From contig CABVDL010000007.1 of the NCBI GenBank assembly GCA_902497035.1, positions 1 through 46,975 of the forward strand: a DNA stretch of 46,975 bases, given 5' to 3'. Positions within the stretch are counted from its first letter, which is position 1; the number at the start of each line of letters is the position of its first letter. This DNA comes from an uncultured Prevotella sp. (GTDB lineage Bacteria; Bacteroidota; Bacteroidia; Bacteroidales; Bacteroidaceae). Under the pieces are notes generated by a model. It saw only the letters and a list, made by a program, of their open reading frames with translations, ran no database searches and was not told the DNA's origin. A program made the position numbers and the translations under genes. Positions 8,282 through 16,893 of the stretch are shown piece by piece.

Positions 8282-9454
8282 TCAATGAGGCGAACGGTGA
8301 AGGGTGATGACGGCTATCTCCGGCCGTATGCCGAAGCGGAAAGGGATGAGGCCGCTTATGCCGGAGGTGACGTAGAGATACTGATTGCCGTTGCGGTAAA
8401 GGCCATAGTCCTCACGATAGGCAATCTGGGTGGCGCGCAGGCCGAAGACGGAGAGCTGGCCACCGTGGGTATGGCCGCACAAGGTAAGGCGCGCGCGGCT
8501 GTCGTGGCGGATATGTCCGTCCCAGGCCCTGGGATTGTGCTGCAGCACGATGCAGAACGCCGAGGAAGTCACGCCGCGCATCGTGCGGGCATAGTCGGCA
8601 CTGTCGGGCAGCTCAAGATTCTGCTCGCCGGCGATGACGAGGGAGTCACGGCCGCGGCGTATGACGCGGTGCTCATTGCGGAGCAGCTGCCAGCCACAGG
8701 CCCGCTCATAGGCAACTGTCTGCCGGCAGTTGGCCGCCTTCTCTGCCGCCGGAAGCCGCACATATTCGGCATAGTCGTGATTGCCCAGCACCGAGAACAC
8801 CCCGTCGCGCGCGCGCAACTGCCGCAGGAGCGGCACGACGGGCTTAATCTCACGCGGTTGGATATTCTGCAAATCGCCGGTGAAGGCGATGAGGTCCGGG
8901 TGCTGCGCGTTGATGCTGTCGATGTCGCGCTGCAGAAGATAGCGCAGACTGCCCGAGAGCGTGCCAACATGAGCGTCGGAGAAATGCACGATGCGGTAGC
9001 CGTCGAACGAGGGCGGGAGGTCGGGATAGCAGAGGTCGATGTGCACCACCTTGAGACGGCGGAAGCCCACGGTGCTGCCGTAGGCCAGGACGAAATAAGA
9101 AAAAAGAATGATGGCCGTGGCCACGGGCGTGCCCCAGTTGCGGCGGGTGGGGACAATGAAGCGGCGAAAGATGCGGCCGAGAATGGAGAACAGGCTGAAG
9201 ACGGCCTTAGGATAGACCACAATGGCCACGAGCAGCATGTAGAGGTTGACCCAACGGAGATCGTCGGGGACAAAGTTGCGGATGGTGCCCAGGATGAGCG
9301 TATAGACCATCATGCCCATGCTCGGCAGCCACCACAGCAGACGCTTCCACCAACGGTAACCGCGGTGGTGCTGCCAATAGTGCCGGTCGATATAGAGGTC
9401 GCTCAGCATGATGGCGATGATGACGGGTATCATAATGCGCGCTACCATAGGCAC
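8282..9454 (-). CDS. membrane-anchored calcineurin-like metallophosphoesterase
   Basis: The 390-residue protein combines an N-terminal membrane part (about four helices within 1-130) with a calcineurin-like phosphoesterase domain. Metal-binding motifs appear in the expected order: HFSDAHVG near 157, GDLQN near 195, GNHDY near 222 and CGHTHGGQ near 320. This is the YkuE/YaeI layout, whose better-studied members act on phosphorylated lipids such as UDP-diacylglucosamine or related envelope compounds. Which substrate applies here is unknown. It starts 6 bp after the methionine-synthase reactivation gene, so the two are probably translated from one message. Placement next to plsC agrees with a role in membrane lipid metabolism. 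Confidence 0.88.
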   Translation of the reverse strand: MPMVARIMIPVIIAIMLSDLYIDRHYWQHHRGYRWWKRLLWWLPSMGMMVYTLILGTIRNFVPDDLRWVNLYMLLVAIVVYPKAVFSLFSILGRIFRRFIVPTRRNWGTPVATAIILFSYFVLAYGSTVGFRRLKVVHIDLCYPDLPPSFDGYRIVHFSDAHVGTLSGSLRYLLQRDIDSINAQHPDLIAFTGDLQNIQPREIKPVVPLLRQLRARDGVFSVLGNHDYAEYVRLPAAEKAANCRQTVAYERACGWQLLRNEHRVIRRGRDSLVIAGEQNLELPDSADYARTMRGVTSSAFCIVLQHNPRAWDGHIRHDSRARLTLCGHTHGGQLSVFGLRATQIAYREDYGLYRNGNQYLYVTSGISGLIPFRFGIRPEIAVITLHRSPH

Positions 9455-9460
9455 CCCGGC

Positions 9461-10282
9461 TTATCCGTCCGCAAGACTGCTTTGCAGGAAAGGCCGGATG
9501 GCATCGGCCGGCAGTCCGCGGCGGCGCGCGTAGTCGGCAAGCTGGTCCTGACCTATCTTCCCGATGCTGAAATAGGTAGCCTTGGGATGTGCGAACATCA
9601 GCCCTGACACCGAGGCCTTGGGATACATCATGCCGCTCTCCGTGAGGCGTATGCCGACGCGGCCGAACCCGACGAGCTGGTCGAGCACAAAGTTCATGCT
9701 CATGTCGGGTATCGAGGGATAGCCCACGGCGGGTCGGATGCCCTGGTAACGGGCGTTGAGCTCATCGTCAATGGTGACCTGCTCGTCCCGGGCGTAGCCC
9801 CAGTAGTGGCGGCGCACCTCCTCGTGCATGCGCTCGGCCGTGGCCTCGGCCAGGCGCTCGGCCAGCACGAGAGCGAGCATGTTGAGATAGACATCATCGG
9901 CATGGCTCTTCTCCATCGCCGCGTCAACGGTGGTGGCAAACACGCCCACCTTGTCCTTGATGCCCATGGACTTGGGGCGGATGAAGTCGGCCAGACAGAG
10001 ATTGGGCTTGCCCTGGCGCGTCGCATGGCCGACAAACTGCTGGCGCAGCATAGGCAGTCGGCCGCCCGGCACGACGATGTCGTCACCGTCGCTGTTGGCG
10101 TCGAGCAGCTCAAAGAGCGCACGGGTGTGGTAGCGGCCCTCCCACTCGTCGAGCATGGCGTTGGCATCGGCGGTGAGGCGGTCGCGCTCCTCGCCATGCT
10201 TGCCGTTCATGCTCCACGCATGATAGAAATAAATCCAACTGATGTAAGGTCGGACATCACTGATATTGTATTGCAGGACCAT
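9461..10282 (-). CDS. stand-alone cobalamin-dependent methionine synthase reactivation domain
   Basis: The 273-residue protein matches the AdoMet-binding activation domain that normally forms the C-terminus of MetH and re-methylates oxidised cobalamin. The signature RPAVGYPSIPD at 183-193 corresponds to the RPAPGYPACPDH family motif. Near the end, MFAHPKATYFSIGKI matches the conserved FAHPEA.YF.VGKI. The catalytic B12 and homocysteine domains are absent, so it must act in trans on a truncated MetH encoded elsewhere or have been recruited to another corrinoid protein. The motif carries V, S and I where A, A and C are usual, so some drift has happened. It lies 49 bp after dihydroorotase and 6 bp before the phosphoesterase, on the same strand. 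Confidence 0.85.
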   Translation of the reverse strand: MVLQYNISDVRPYISWIYFYHAWSMNGKHGEERDRLTADANAMLDEWEGRYHTRALFELLDANSDGDDIVVPGGRLPMLRQQFVGHATRQGKPNLCLADFIRPKSMGIKDKVGVFATTVDAAMEKSHADDVYLNMLALVLAERLAEATAERMHEEVRRHYWGYARDEQVTIDDELNARYQGIRPAVGYPSIPDMSMNFVLDQLVGFGRVGIRLTESGMMYPKASVSGLMFAHPKATYFSIGKIGQDQLADYARRRGLPADAIRPFLQSSLADG

Positions 10283-10331
10283 GGTCTTAGGAAATTGATT
10301 GGGTTTGTGTTACGGGGCAGCTCTGTGGGGA

Positions 10332-11696
10332 TTACAGTCTGAACCTCACGGCCTCGCCCCGGTAGCTGTCGTCGAAGTGGCCGTCGGCATAGACGGTGTG
10401 GCCGTTACAGATGGTACGCACGACGCGCCACCTCATCTGCCGGCCCTCCAACGGACTCCAGCCGCACTTGCTCTGGATGTCGTCTTTGGTGACGGTCCAC
10501 GGCTCACAAGGCTTGACGATTACGATGTCGGCCTTATACCGCGGACGCAGGAAGCCGCGGCCGGTGACACCGAACAGCCGTGCGGGATTGTGGCTCATCA
10601 GCTGCACCATGCGCTCCATCGTCAGCACGCCCCGGCTGACAAGCGTGAGCATTGACACGAGGGAATACTGCACCATCGGCATACCCGAGGCAGCGGTGCG
10701 GCAGCCACCCTGCTTGTCGGCCGGGAGGTGGGGAGCATGGTCGGTGCCGACGCACGTGATGCGGCCGTCGCTGAGTGCCTTGCGCAGGGCAGCGCGGTGA
10801 CGGGCTGTCTTCACCGAGGGGTTGCACTTGATGCGCGTGCCGAGCGTGGCATAGTCGCGGCTCGTGAAAAGCAGATGGGCCAGCACGGCCTCTCCCGTAA
10901 TCTGGGGGAAAGGCTGCGCATCGTCAAAATGGGTGTTTGGCTCAAGCAGCTGCAGCTCCTGCCAGGTCGAGATATGGGCGATGTGCAGGCGTGTGCCGTA
11001 GGCTTTGGCCAGCTCCACGGCAAGCGAGGAACTGCGCCGGCAGGCCTCCACCGAGCGGATGAGCGGATGGAAGGCTACATCGGGGTCGTCGCCGTAACGG
11101 CGGACAAAGCGCGCCATGTTGCGGCTGATGACCTGGCTGTCCTCGCAATGCGTCATCATCGGCAGGTCGAGGTCGGCGCAGGCCTTGAACGTGTCCTCAA
11201 GTGCCGGACGGCCGTCAACGAGCATTCCACCCGTAGAGGCTCCCATGAAAAGCTTTATGCCAGGTATCAGCGTGCGGTCGATAACCTTGAACGTTGACGC
11301 GTTGCTGCTGGTCGCGCCATAGAAGAAACTGTAGTTGACGTGGCTCTCACGGGCTGCCCTATCCATCTTGTCGGCCCAGGCCTCAGGCGTTGTGGCCTGG
11401 GGCTTGGTGTTGGGCATCTCGAAATAGGTGGTCACGCCGCCGTAGGCAGCCGCGCGCGACTCGCTGCCTATGTCGGCCTTCTGCGTCATTCCCGGCTCAC
11501 GGAAGTGAACGTGCTCGTCAATGACACCGGGAAAGACAAAGCAGCCCGTGGCATCTATGCGCCTGGCATAGTCGTCACGGGGTATAAGGTTGCCCTCTCT
11601 CACCTCAGCAATCCGGTCATCGTCGATGACTATCGAACCGCTGAAAGTACGGCCTTCGTTGACAATCGTTCCATTTTCAATGATTGTCCTCATCAT
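10332..11696 (-). CDS. pyrC: dihydroorotase
   Basis: The enzyme closes N-carbamoyl-aspartate to dihydroorotate, the third step of pyrimidine synthesis. The 454-residue protein has the amidohydrolase metal ligands DEHVHFREPG at about 60-69 and the later histidines in HCED and HIAH. The C-terminal metal/substrate motif GTDHAPH is near 317. Length and the MT.KADI.S.S.AA..GG run fit the longer, type I-like dihydroorotases and separate it from the short E. coli form. An allantoinase or dihydropyrimidinase is a less likely alternative. It begins 10 bp after the DUF4369 lipoprotein gene ends. Confidence 0.92.
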   Translation of the reverse strand: MMRTIIENGTIVNEGRTFSGSIVIDDDRIAEVREGNLIPRDDYARRIDATGCFVFPGVIDEHVHFREPGMTQKADIGSESRAAAYGGVTTYFEMPNTKPQATTPEAWADKMDRAARESHVNYSFFYGATSSNASTFKVIDRTLIPGIKLFMGASTGGMLVDGRPALEDTFKACADLDLPMMTHCEDSQVISRNMARFVRRYGDDPDVAFHPLIRSVEACRRSSSLAVELAKAYGTRLHIAHISTWQELQLLEPNTHFDDAQPFPQITGEAVLAHLLFTSRDYATLGTRIKCNPSVKTARHRAALRKALSDGRITCVGTDHAPHLPADKQGGCRTAASGMPMVQYSLVSMLTLVSRGVLTMERMVQLMSHNPARLFGVTGRGFLRPRYKADIVIVKPCEPWTVTKDDIQSKCGWSPLEGRQMRWRVVRTICNGHTVYADGHFDDSYRGEAVRFRL

Positions 11697-11706
11697 TCAA
11701 TTATTT

Positions 11707-12489
11707 CTATTGTGCCATCTCATTGGGCGTGGGCCCGTCCTGAGGCGGTGCGGCGGCATCGTGAGCCTGCTGCGGGGCCTGGGGAGGCATCTTCGTACCG
11801 TTCATGATGTTCTGGTTCTCCTGCGCGGCAGTATAGTATTCCCTCACCTGCGGGTCGTTCTTGAACTTGTCGGTAGCGCGGCTCATGATGTCCTCAACCC
11901 AGGCGTCAAGCATCGGCACCTCGTAGCGGTTCATGCAGACCGTGATAAAGATGTAGGGACCCAGCACATTGTCGAAATTGTCGGAGACGAATGAAGTCAC
12001 CAGCTTGTCCATCCGCTCGTTGATGCGCGCGTTCTCGGCTGCCAACTGCGCATTGACCACATTCATGTTCTTGCCGTTCATGATGGCCTGGTCGTGCTTG
12101 TGCACCAGGTCGGCGCTCTGACTGAGCAGCTGGTTGAACTTGATGCGGAACTTGTTGAGCTTGTCGTTGAGCGGGGTGCCGGCGACGGTCTCCTGCGTAT
12201 TGTCTATCTTCACGTCGATATCGCCACTTTCCAGCACCACTGGCAGACTGTTGTTGTCGTCAAGAATGATGTTGGCCACACGCACGGAGTCGATCGTACC
12301 GGCAAACTGGAACTGCCCGTGCACCACGTCGCACGAGTCCAAGTCCTTCAATGCAGTGTCTTTCACCACTTTCAAGTACAATTTCTGTCCGTCGAGCGTC
12401 GAGACACTTGTCGTGCCCGTGATGCGGAAGCTGTTCGCACACGAGGTAAAGGCAAGCAGGCTCATTATGGCGTATAATACTTTGTTCAT
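11707..12489 (-). CDS. DUF4369-type lipoprotein without a thioredoxin domain
   Basis: The 260-residue protein has a lipoprotein signal ending in LLAFTSC (Cys17). A beta-rich region of about 20-110 follows, with the pattern of DUF4369 (ITGTTSVSTLDGQKLYL, LPVVLESGDIDVKI). In Bacteroidota this domain is usually fused to a TlpA-like thioredoxin. Here it is followed by a helical region (about 115-220) and a Gln/Pro/Ala-rich tail with no CXXC. It is probably anchored in a membrane facing the periplasm. Function is unknown. It has its own -7 box and leads the unit running to plsC. Confidence 0.75.
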   Translation of the reverse strand: MNKVLYAIMSLLAFTSCANSFRITGTTSVSTLDGQKLYLKVVKDTALKDLDSCDVVHGQFQFAGTIDSVRVANIILDDNNSLPVVLESGDIDVKIDNTQETVAGTPLNDKLNKFRIKFNQLLSQSADLVHKHDQAIMNGKNMNVVNAQLAAENARINERMDKLVTSFVSDNFDNVLGPYIFITVCMNRYEVPMLDAWVEDIMSRATDKFKNDPQVREYYTAAQENQNIMNGTKMPPQAPQQAHDAAAPPQDGPTPNEMAQ

Positions 12490-12512
12490 AAACGATTTCT
12501 TTTCTATTAAAG

Positions 12513-12520
12513 CAAAGATA
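12513..12520 (-). promoter_or_regulatory. -7 box for the DUF4369 gene and pyrC
   Basis: The minus strand reads TATCTTTG about 23 bp before ATG 12489. A -33 TTTG is not evident. Confidence 0.55.
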
Positions 12521-12571
12521 ATATCTATTCGTGAGGGGATAAAATAAATTTATCCTATTTAAAGCAAATGT

Positions 12572-13003
12572 CTATTCTTTTATGTTTTTTTTGGAAAGCT
12601 CGTGGTCAATACGGTGCATCGTATAGACCTCGAGCACGGCGGCAATCAGCAGCAGCACGACCCACTTATTATATAATAAGGTGATATAAGTCTCCCGGTT
12701 GGTAAACAATTGGGCGAAGAAGCTGTGACCGGCGTTGGCGTAGGCGGTGTCGGCGAGCAGTATGCCACTCAGGACGAAAAGCATGTCGGCCAGGTTCATG
12801 ATGCGCTTCAGCCGACGTACGGTGAGCTCACGCCCCTCATACACCTGCAACAGCTGCATCGTGGCAAAAAGCACGGAGCCCAACAAAAACACCCAGCAGA
12901 CAACGAGCTGCTGAACCATAAACACGTAGCAGCCGACGCCGATGACCATCAGCGCGCCGCCAATGACGAAAAGAGAGGTCTGGAATTTACTGAGCTGTTT
13001 CAT
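12572..13003 (-). CDS. small integral membrane protein, conserved-looking, unknown function
   Basis: The 143-residue protein has four hydrophobic segments at about 10-28, 32-50, 70-86 and 108-126. A charged linker (EGRELTVRRLKRI) sits between segments 2 and 3, and the tail is basic. No enzymatic or transport motif is visible. Its start overlaps the end of divIC by 17 bp, so the two are almost certainly translated from one message. A supporting role in the cell envelope or in division is possible but only inferred from position. I do not recognise the family by name. Confidence 0.75.
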   Translation of the reverse strand: MKQLSKFQTSLFVIGGALMVIGVGCYVFMVQQLVVCWVFLLGSVLFATMQLLQVYEGRELTVRRLKRIMNLADMLFVLSGILLADTAYANAGHSFFAQLFTNRETYITLLYNKWVVLLLIAAVLEVYTMHRIDHELSKKNIKE

Positions 13004-13349
13004 CTGATGCTATGTCTTCTACATTATCGTCCCGCACCTCCTGCTGCTTGTCGGTGCTGAGCACAAACACGTCCTCGTCGTCGGCCTGCATGAAATACCG
13101 CTCACGTGCTATTCGCTCTATGGCCTGAGGATCACGGCGCAAGGCGCGCAGCTCGCCCGTCGCCTTCTCGTTCTGCGCGTCATATTTTCTGATCTGCTCC
13201 CTCAGCTGGCTGATGTGCATCTCATATTTGAAGCGCTGCAAGAAGCTGTTCTCATCGACGAAACCCACGAGGACCACGCCGACGACGATAGTGATGAGAT
13301 ATTTGTAATGGGCAAGGATGCCCACCACGGTGGATAGCTTGCTGCTCAT
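12987..13349 (-). CDS. divIC: septum formation initiator protein, FtsB/DivIC family
   Basis: The 120-residue bitopic membrane protein fits FtsB/DivIC, which joins FtsL/FtsQ partners to activate septal peptidoglycan synthesis. A single transmembrane helix lies at about 16-32. A coiled coil follows (HISQLREQIRKYDAQNEKAT), then the family's IERIARERYFM at about 77-87 and an acidic tail. I start at ATG 13349 because the promoter boxes at 13371-13402 lie upstream and exclude the longer frame to 13460. It shares a 125-bp divergent promoter region with dnaX. Confidence 0.88.
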   Translation of the reverse strand: MSSKLSTVVGILAHYKYLITIVVGVVLVGFVDENSFLQRFKYEMHISQLREQIRKYDAQNEKATGELRALRRDPQAIERIARERYFMQADDEDVFVLSTDKQQEVRDDNVEDIASDETAQ

Positions 13350-13370
13350 GCGATAAATTTGTTTGTCATG

Positions 13371-13402
13371 CAAAGTTAAACCATTTCGGGCAGAAACGCA
13401 AA
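13371..13402 (-). promoter_or_regulatory. full-consensus promoter for divIC
   Basis: On the minus strand, TTTG (13399-13402), a 20-bp spacer and TAACTTTG (13371-13378) match both Bacteroidota promoter boxes. The start of divIC is 21 bp downstream. Confidence 0.8.
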
Positions 13403-13420
13403 AGAAAACGCCATAATTGT

Positions 13421-13451
13421 TTTGCCTTTCAGCCTTTTTGAGGTATCTTTG
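13421..13451 (+). promoter_or_regulatory. full-consensus promoter for dnaX
   Basis: TTTG at 13421-13424, a 19-bp spacer and TATCTTTG at 13444-13451 are followed 23 bp later by ATG 13475. It stands back to back with the divIC promoter, only 18 bp apart. Confidence 0.85.
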
Positions 13452-13474
13452 CAGCATCAACCATTCAGACCACT

Positions 13475-15250
13475 ATGAGCAACTATATTGTTTCGGCCAG
13501 GAAATACCGCCCGATGACATTCTCGTCGGTCGTCGGCCAGGACGCGCTGACCACCACGCTGCGCAACGCAGTGAAAAGCCGCAAGTTGGCCCATGCCTAC
13601 CTGTTCTGCGGACCGCGCGGCGTGGGCAAGACCACCTGCGCCCGCATCTTCGCCAAGGCCATCAACTGCGAGAACCCTACCGCCGACGGCGAGGCCTGCA
13701 ACGAGTGTCCCAGCTGCAAGGCCTTCAACGAGGGCCGGTCGATGAACATCTTTGAGCTGGACGCCGCCAGCAACAACTCGGTGGAGAACATCAAGTCGCT
13801 GATGGAGCAGACGCAGATACCCCCACAGACCGGACGCTACAAAGTATTCATCATCGACGAGGTGCACATGCTCTCGACAGCAGCCTTCAACGCTTTCCTC
13901 AAGACGCTGGAGGAACCGCCACAGTATGTCATCTTCATTCTCGCCACCACCGAGAAGAACAAGATACTGCCCACAATACTCTCGCGCTGCCAGATATTCG
14001 ACTTCGAGCGCATGACCGTGCCCGAAATCATCCGCCATCTCGAGATGGTGGCGCAAAAGGAGGGCATAACCTACGAGGAAGAAGCGCTCAACGTGATTGC
14101 CGAGAAAGCCGACGGCGGCATGCGCGACGCACTCTCCATCTTCGACCAGGTGGCCAGCTTCTGCCAGGGCCACATCACCTACGAGCGCGTGCTGCAGGAC
14201 CTCAACGTGCTGGACGCCGACAACTACTTCAAGATCATCGACCTGGCCCTGGACAATAAGGCGGCCGACATCATGGTGCTACTCAACAGCATCATAGAGC
14301 GCGGCTTCGACGGCGCCAACATCATCAACGGCCTGGCCTCGCACGTGCGCAACGTGATGATGGCGAAAAATCCCGAGACGCTACCTCTGCTTGAGGTGAG
14401 CGACCGGCAGCGGCAGCGCTATGCCGAACAGGCCAAGAAAGCGCCGCTGCCATTCCTCTACCAGTCCCTCAAGCTGCTCAACCAGTGCGACATCAACTAC
14501 CGCCAGAGCAGCAATAAACGGCTGTTGGTGGAGCTGACGCTCATCCAGGTGGCGCAGATCACGCAGCCCGACGATGCCGACGCGGGCGCGGGGCGTAGCC
14601 CTATGAGATTGAAATCCCTGTTTAAGCACCAGAATGTGGTCCAGCCTAAACCGGCCATGCAGGTGACCGGGGCCGGAGCACGGCTCTCAAAGCCAAGACA
14701 AGACAAGCCCGCGACACCGGCACAGCCTGCTGCGCCGAAACCCGTCGTGCCAAAGGTTCACCTGACACTGAAAAACCTCGGCCCCACCTTTGCCTCACTG
14801 CGAACCAACAAGGAGCAGGCGGCCTACTCCGATGCCATCAACGTTGACGAAAAAGAGATGGAAAGGGAGAAGGCGGAGAAGCCCGAGGAGAAATTCACGG
14901 AGGCCGAGCTTATCCAGCAATGGATATTGATGTGCAACCGCATGCCGCAGCGCTATGTGGGACTGGCCGCACGCCTGAAAAACATCGTGCCGCACATCAC
15001 CGACTATCCCAACTTCGAGGTCGTCGTGGACAACCAAATCCTACTCGACCAAATAGTCACCATCAAGCGCAACATCCGCGCCACGATGCGGCTGAAGCTC
15101 CGCAACACGAAGATCGAGTTCATTCCCCGTCTGTCAAAACAGGACGAGACCCAGCGCGCGCTGACCAAGACAGAACTCTTCCGTGACCTCTGCCAAAAGA
15201 ACAAGGCCATCGACAAGCTGAGAAAAGACCTGGGACTGGAAATCAGTTGA
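13475..15250 (+). CDS. dnaX: DNA polymerase III subunit gamma/tau
   Basis: DnaX is the motor of the clamp loader that places the beta clamp on primed DNA. The 591-residue protein has Walker A GPRGVGKTT at about 46-54 and a zinc module with Cys65, Cys75, Cys78 and Cys81 (CNECPSC). The Walker B/DEVH box is near 129, with sensor 1 in ILATTEKNKILPTILSRC. Residues about 375-450 form a Pro/Ala/Lys-rich linker and the C-terminal 150 residues are tau-like. The long C-terminus indicates a full tau product. I see no clear slippery A-run with a frameshift signal. Its promoter is at 13421-13451. Confidence 0.97.
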   Translation: MSNYIVSARKYRPMTFSSVVGQDALTTTLRNAVKSRKLAHAYLFCGPRGVGKTTCARIFAKAINCENPTADGEACNECPSCKAFNEGRSMNIFELDAASNNSVENIKSLMEQTQIPPQTGRYKVFIIDEVHMLSTAAFNAFLKTLEEPPQYVIFILATTEKNKILPTILSRCQIFDFERMTVPEIIRHLEMVAQKEGITYEEEALNVIAEKADGGMRDALSIFDQVASFCQGHITYERVLQDLNVLDADNYFKIIDLALDNKAADIMVLLNSIIERGFDGANIINGLASHVRNVMMAKNPETLPLLEVSDRQRQRYAEQAKKAPLPFLYQSLKLLNQCDINYRQSSNKRLLVELTLIQVAQITQPDDADAGAGRSPMRLKSLFKHQNVVQPKPAMQVTGAGARLSKPRQDKPATPAQPAAPKPVVPKVHLTLKNLGPTFASLRTNKEQAAYSDAINVDEKEMEREKAEKPEEKFTEAELIQQWILMCNRMPQRYVGLAARLKNIVPHITDYPNFEVVVDNQILLDQIVTIKRNIRATMRLKLRNTKIEFIPRLSKQDETQRALTKTELFRDLCQKNKAIDKLRKDLGLEIS

Positions 15251-15313
15251 GAGAAGGTCATCACTCTTTCACCGCCTTTGAGACCTCCGGCAAAAACTTT
15301 TTTGGCAATATCC

Positions 15314-15344
15314 TTTGGCCTCACAAAAAGATTTGCTACCTTTG
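15314..15344 (+). promoter_or_regulatory. full-consensus promoter for tRNA-Arg
   Basis: TTTG at 15314-15317, a 19-bp spacer and TACCTTTG at 15337-15344 precede the tRNA by 48 bp. Confidence 0.85.
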
Positions 15345-15392
15345 CACACCGAACGCAACAGCCATCGCCGATGGCGAGAGGAAGTTCATTGC

Positions 15393-15466
15393 GGCCCCGT
15401 AGCTCAGTTGAATAGAGCATCAGATTCCGGTTCTGAGTGTCGCGGGTTTGAGTCCCACCGGGGTCA
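15393..15466 (+). tRNA. tRNA-Arg (anticodon CCG)
   Basis: The 74 bases fold as a normal cloverleaf. The acceptor GGCCCCG pairs with CGGGGTC with one G-U, the D stem is GCTC/GAGC, and the anticodon stem TCAGA/TCTGA holds the loop TTCCGGT, giving CCG. The variable loop GTGTC and discriminator A follow. CCA is not encoded. Three positions are unusual: the D loop has G18-A19 in place of GG, the T loop is TTTGAGT in place of TTCGA.., and the T stem GCGGG/CCCAC has a C-A mismatch. The A19 and U56 changes can pair with each other. A terminator hairpin follows directly. Confidence 0.93.
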
Positions 15467-15472
15467 CTGACC

Positions 15473-15504
15473 AATCCCTGCAGTCTACAATGACTGCGGG
15501 GATT
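15473..15504 (+). terminator. intrinsic terminator of tRNA-Arg
   Basis: AATCCCTGCAGTC pairs with GACTGCGGGGATT over 13 bp with one G-U pair, six bases after the tRNA, and a short T-rich run follows. Confidence 0.8.
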
Positions 15505-15603
15505 TGTCATTTTACCGGGACCGTTCCGTCAGCGCATCGCCCCGTTGCACGCCGTTTAAGCAACTTTAACGGGGCATAACCTTTATGGCGTAATAAAATT
15601 GCG

Positions 15604-15611
15604 TATCTTTG
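15604..15611 (+). promoter_or_regulatory. -7 box for pepT
   Basis: TATCTTTG lies 33 bp before ATG 15645. A TTTA at 15582-15585, 18 bp upstream, may serve as the -33 element. Confidence 0.6.
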
Positions 15612-15644
15612 TGCTGAAAGAATGACACTAATTTGTTAATCAAT

Positions 15645-16868
15645 ATGGATTTAGTAGAACGGTTTATCAATTACACCAAGTTTGATACGCAATCGGCCGA
15701 GGACTCCACCACCGTGCCGAGCACCCCGAAACAGCTCGTCTTTGCCAAATATCTGAAGGAGGAGCTGGAGAACGAGGGCCTGAAGGATGTCGAGATGGAC
15801 GACATGGGCTACATCTATGCCACCCTGCCGGGCAACAGCAAGAAAAAGACGCCGACCATCGGTTTCATCTCCCACTACGACACGGCGCTTGATGCCAGCG
15901 GCGCCAACATCAAGGCAAAGATTGTCCGCCACTACGACGGCGGCGACATCGAGCTCTCGCCGGGCATCGTCTCTTCGCCCAAGAAATTTCCCGAGCTGCT
16001 GGCCCACAAGGGCGAGGATCTCATCGTCACCGACGGCACGACGCTGCTCGGCGCCGACGACAAGGCAGGCATTGCGGAAATCGTACAGGCCATGTGCTAC
16101 CTGCGCGACCACGACGAGATCAGGCACGGCGACATTCGCATAGCCTTCAACCCGGACGAGGAGATCGGCATGGGCGCCCACCACTTCGACGTGGAGAAGT
16201 TCGGCTGCGACTGGGCCTACACCATGGACGGCGGCGACATCGGCGACCTGGAATATGAGAACTTCAACGCCGCTGCCGCCAAGGTCACCATCAAGGGCGT
16301 CAGCGTGCACACCGGCTACGCCAAGGGCAAGATGGTCAACGCCTCACGGCTGGCCTGCGAATTCAACAGCCACATCCCCGAGACCGACATTCCCGAAAGC
16401 ACCGAGGGCTACCAGGGCTTCTACCACCTGCTCTCCATCAACAGCCACTGCGAGGAGGCCAAACTGAGCTACATCATCCGCGACCACGACCGCAAGAAAT
16501 TTGAGGACCGCAAGGACTTCATGGAGGACATCGCCCGACAGATGAACGCGAAATACGGTGAGGGCACTGTCACCGTGGAACTGAAAGACCAATACTACAA
16601 CATGAAGGAGAAGATTGACCCCAACATGTATGTCATCGACATCGTGCTGAAGGCCATGCAGGAGAGCGGTGTCACACCGAAGGTGGAGCCCATCCGCGGC
16701 GGCACCGACGGCGCGCAGCTGTCGTTCCGCGGCCTACCCTGCCCGAACATCTTCGCCGGCGGCGTCAACTTCCACGGGCCTTATGAGTTCGTATCCATCC
16801 AGGTCATGCAGAAAGCCGTCGAGGTAATCACCAGAATTTGCCAGATTACTGAGACTTTCAACGACTGA
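15645..16868 (+). CDS. pepT: peptidase T (tripeptide aminopeptidase)
   Basis: PepT is a cytoplasmic M20 di-zinc enzyme that removes the N-terminal residue from tripeptides. The 407-residue protein has every expected metal position: His77 and Asp79 in SHYDT, the bridging Asp in LGADDKAG at about 138, Glu172/Glu173 in DEEIGMGAHH, Asp195 in TMDGGD and the last His in NFHGPYEF. Length equals that of the enterobacterial enzyme. I start at ATG 15645 (MDLVERFINYTKFDTQ), which matches family N-termini. An upstream TTG in frame is not needed. It is a single-gene unit between its own promoter and the strong hairpin at 16905-16950. Confidence 0.96.
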   Translation: MDLVERFINYTKFDTQSAEDSTTVPSTPKQLVFAKYLKEELENEGLKDVEMDDMGYIYATLPGNSKKKTPTIGFISHYDTALDASGANIKAKIVRHYDGGDIELSPGIVSSPKKFPELLAHKGEDLIVTDGTTLLGADDKAGIAEIVQAMCYLRDHDEIRHGDIRIAFNPDEEIGMGAHHFDVEKFGCDWAYTMDGGDIGDLEYENFNAAAAKVTIKGVSVHTGYAKGKMVNASRLACEFNSHIPETDIPESTEGYQGFYHLLSINSHCEEAKLSYIIRDHDRKKFEDRKDFMEDIARQMNAKYGEGTVTVELKDQYYNMKEKIDPNMYVIDIVLKAMQESGVTPKVEPIRGGTDGAQLSFRGLPCPNIFAGGVNFHGPYEFVSIQVMQKAVEVITRICQITETFND

Positions 16869-16893
16869 CGGGCGTTTCAGCCGTATAAGAAGT

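Noticed and set aside
8193..8285. Longer plsC starting at TTG 8285 with a 4-bp overlap to the phosphoesterase
   Set aside because: The added residues are a low-complexity stretch unlike PlsC family starts. ATG 8192 gives the normal hydrophobic N-terminus.
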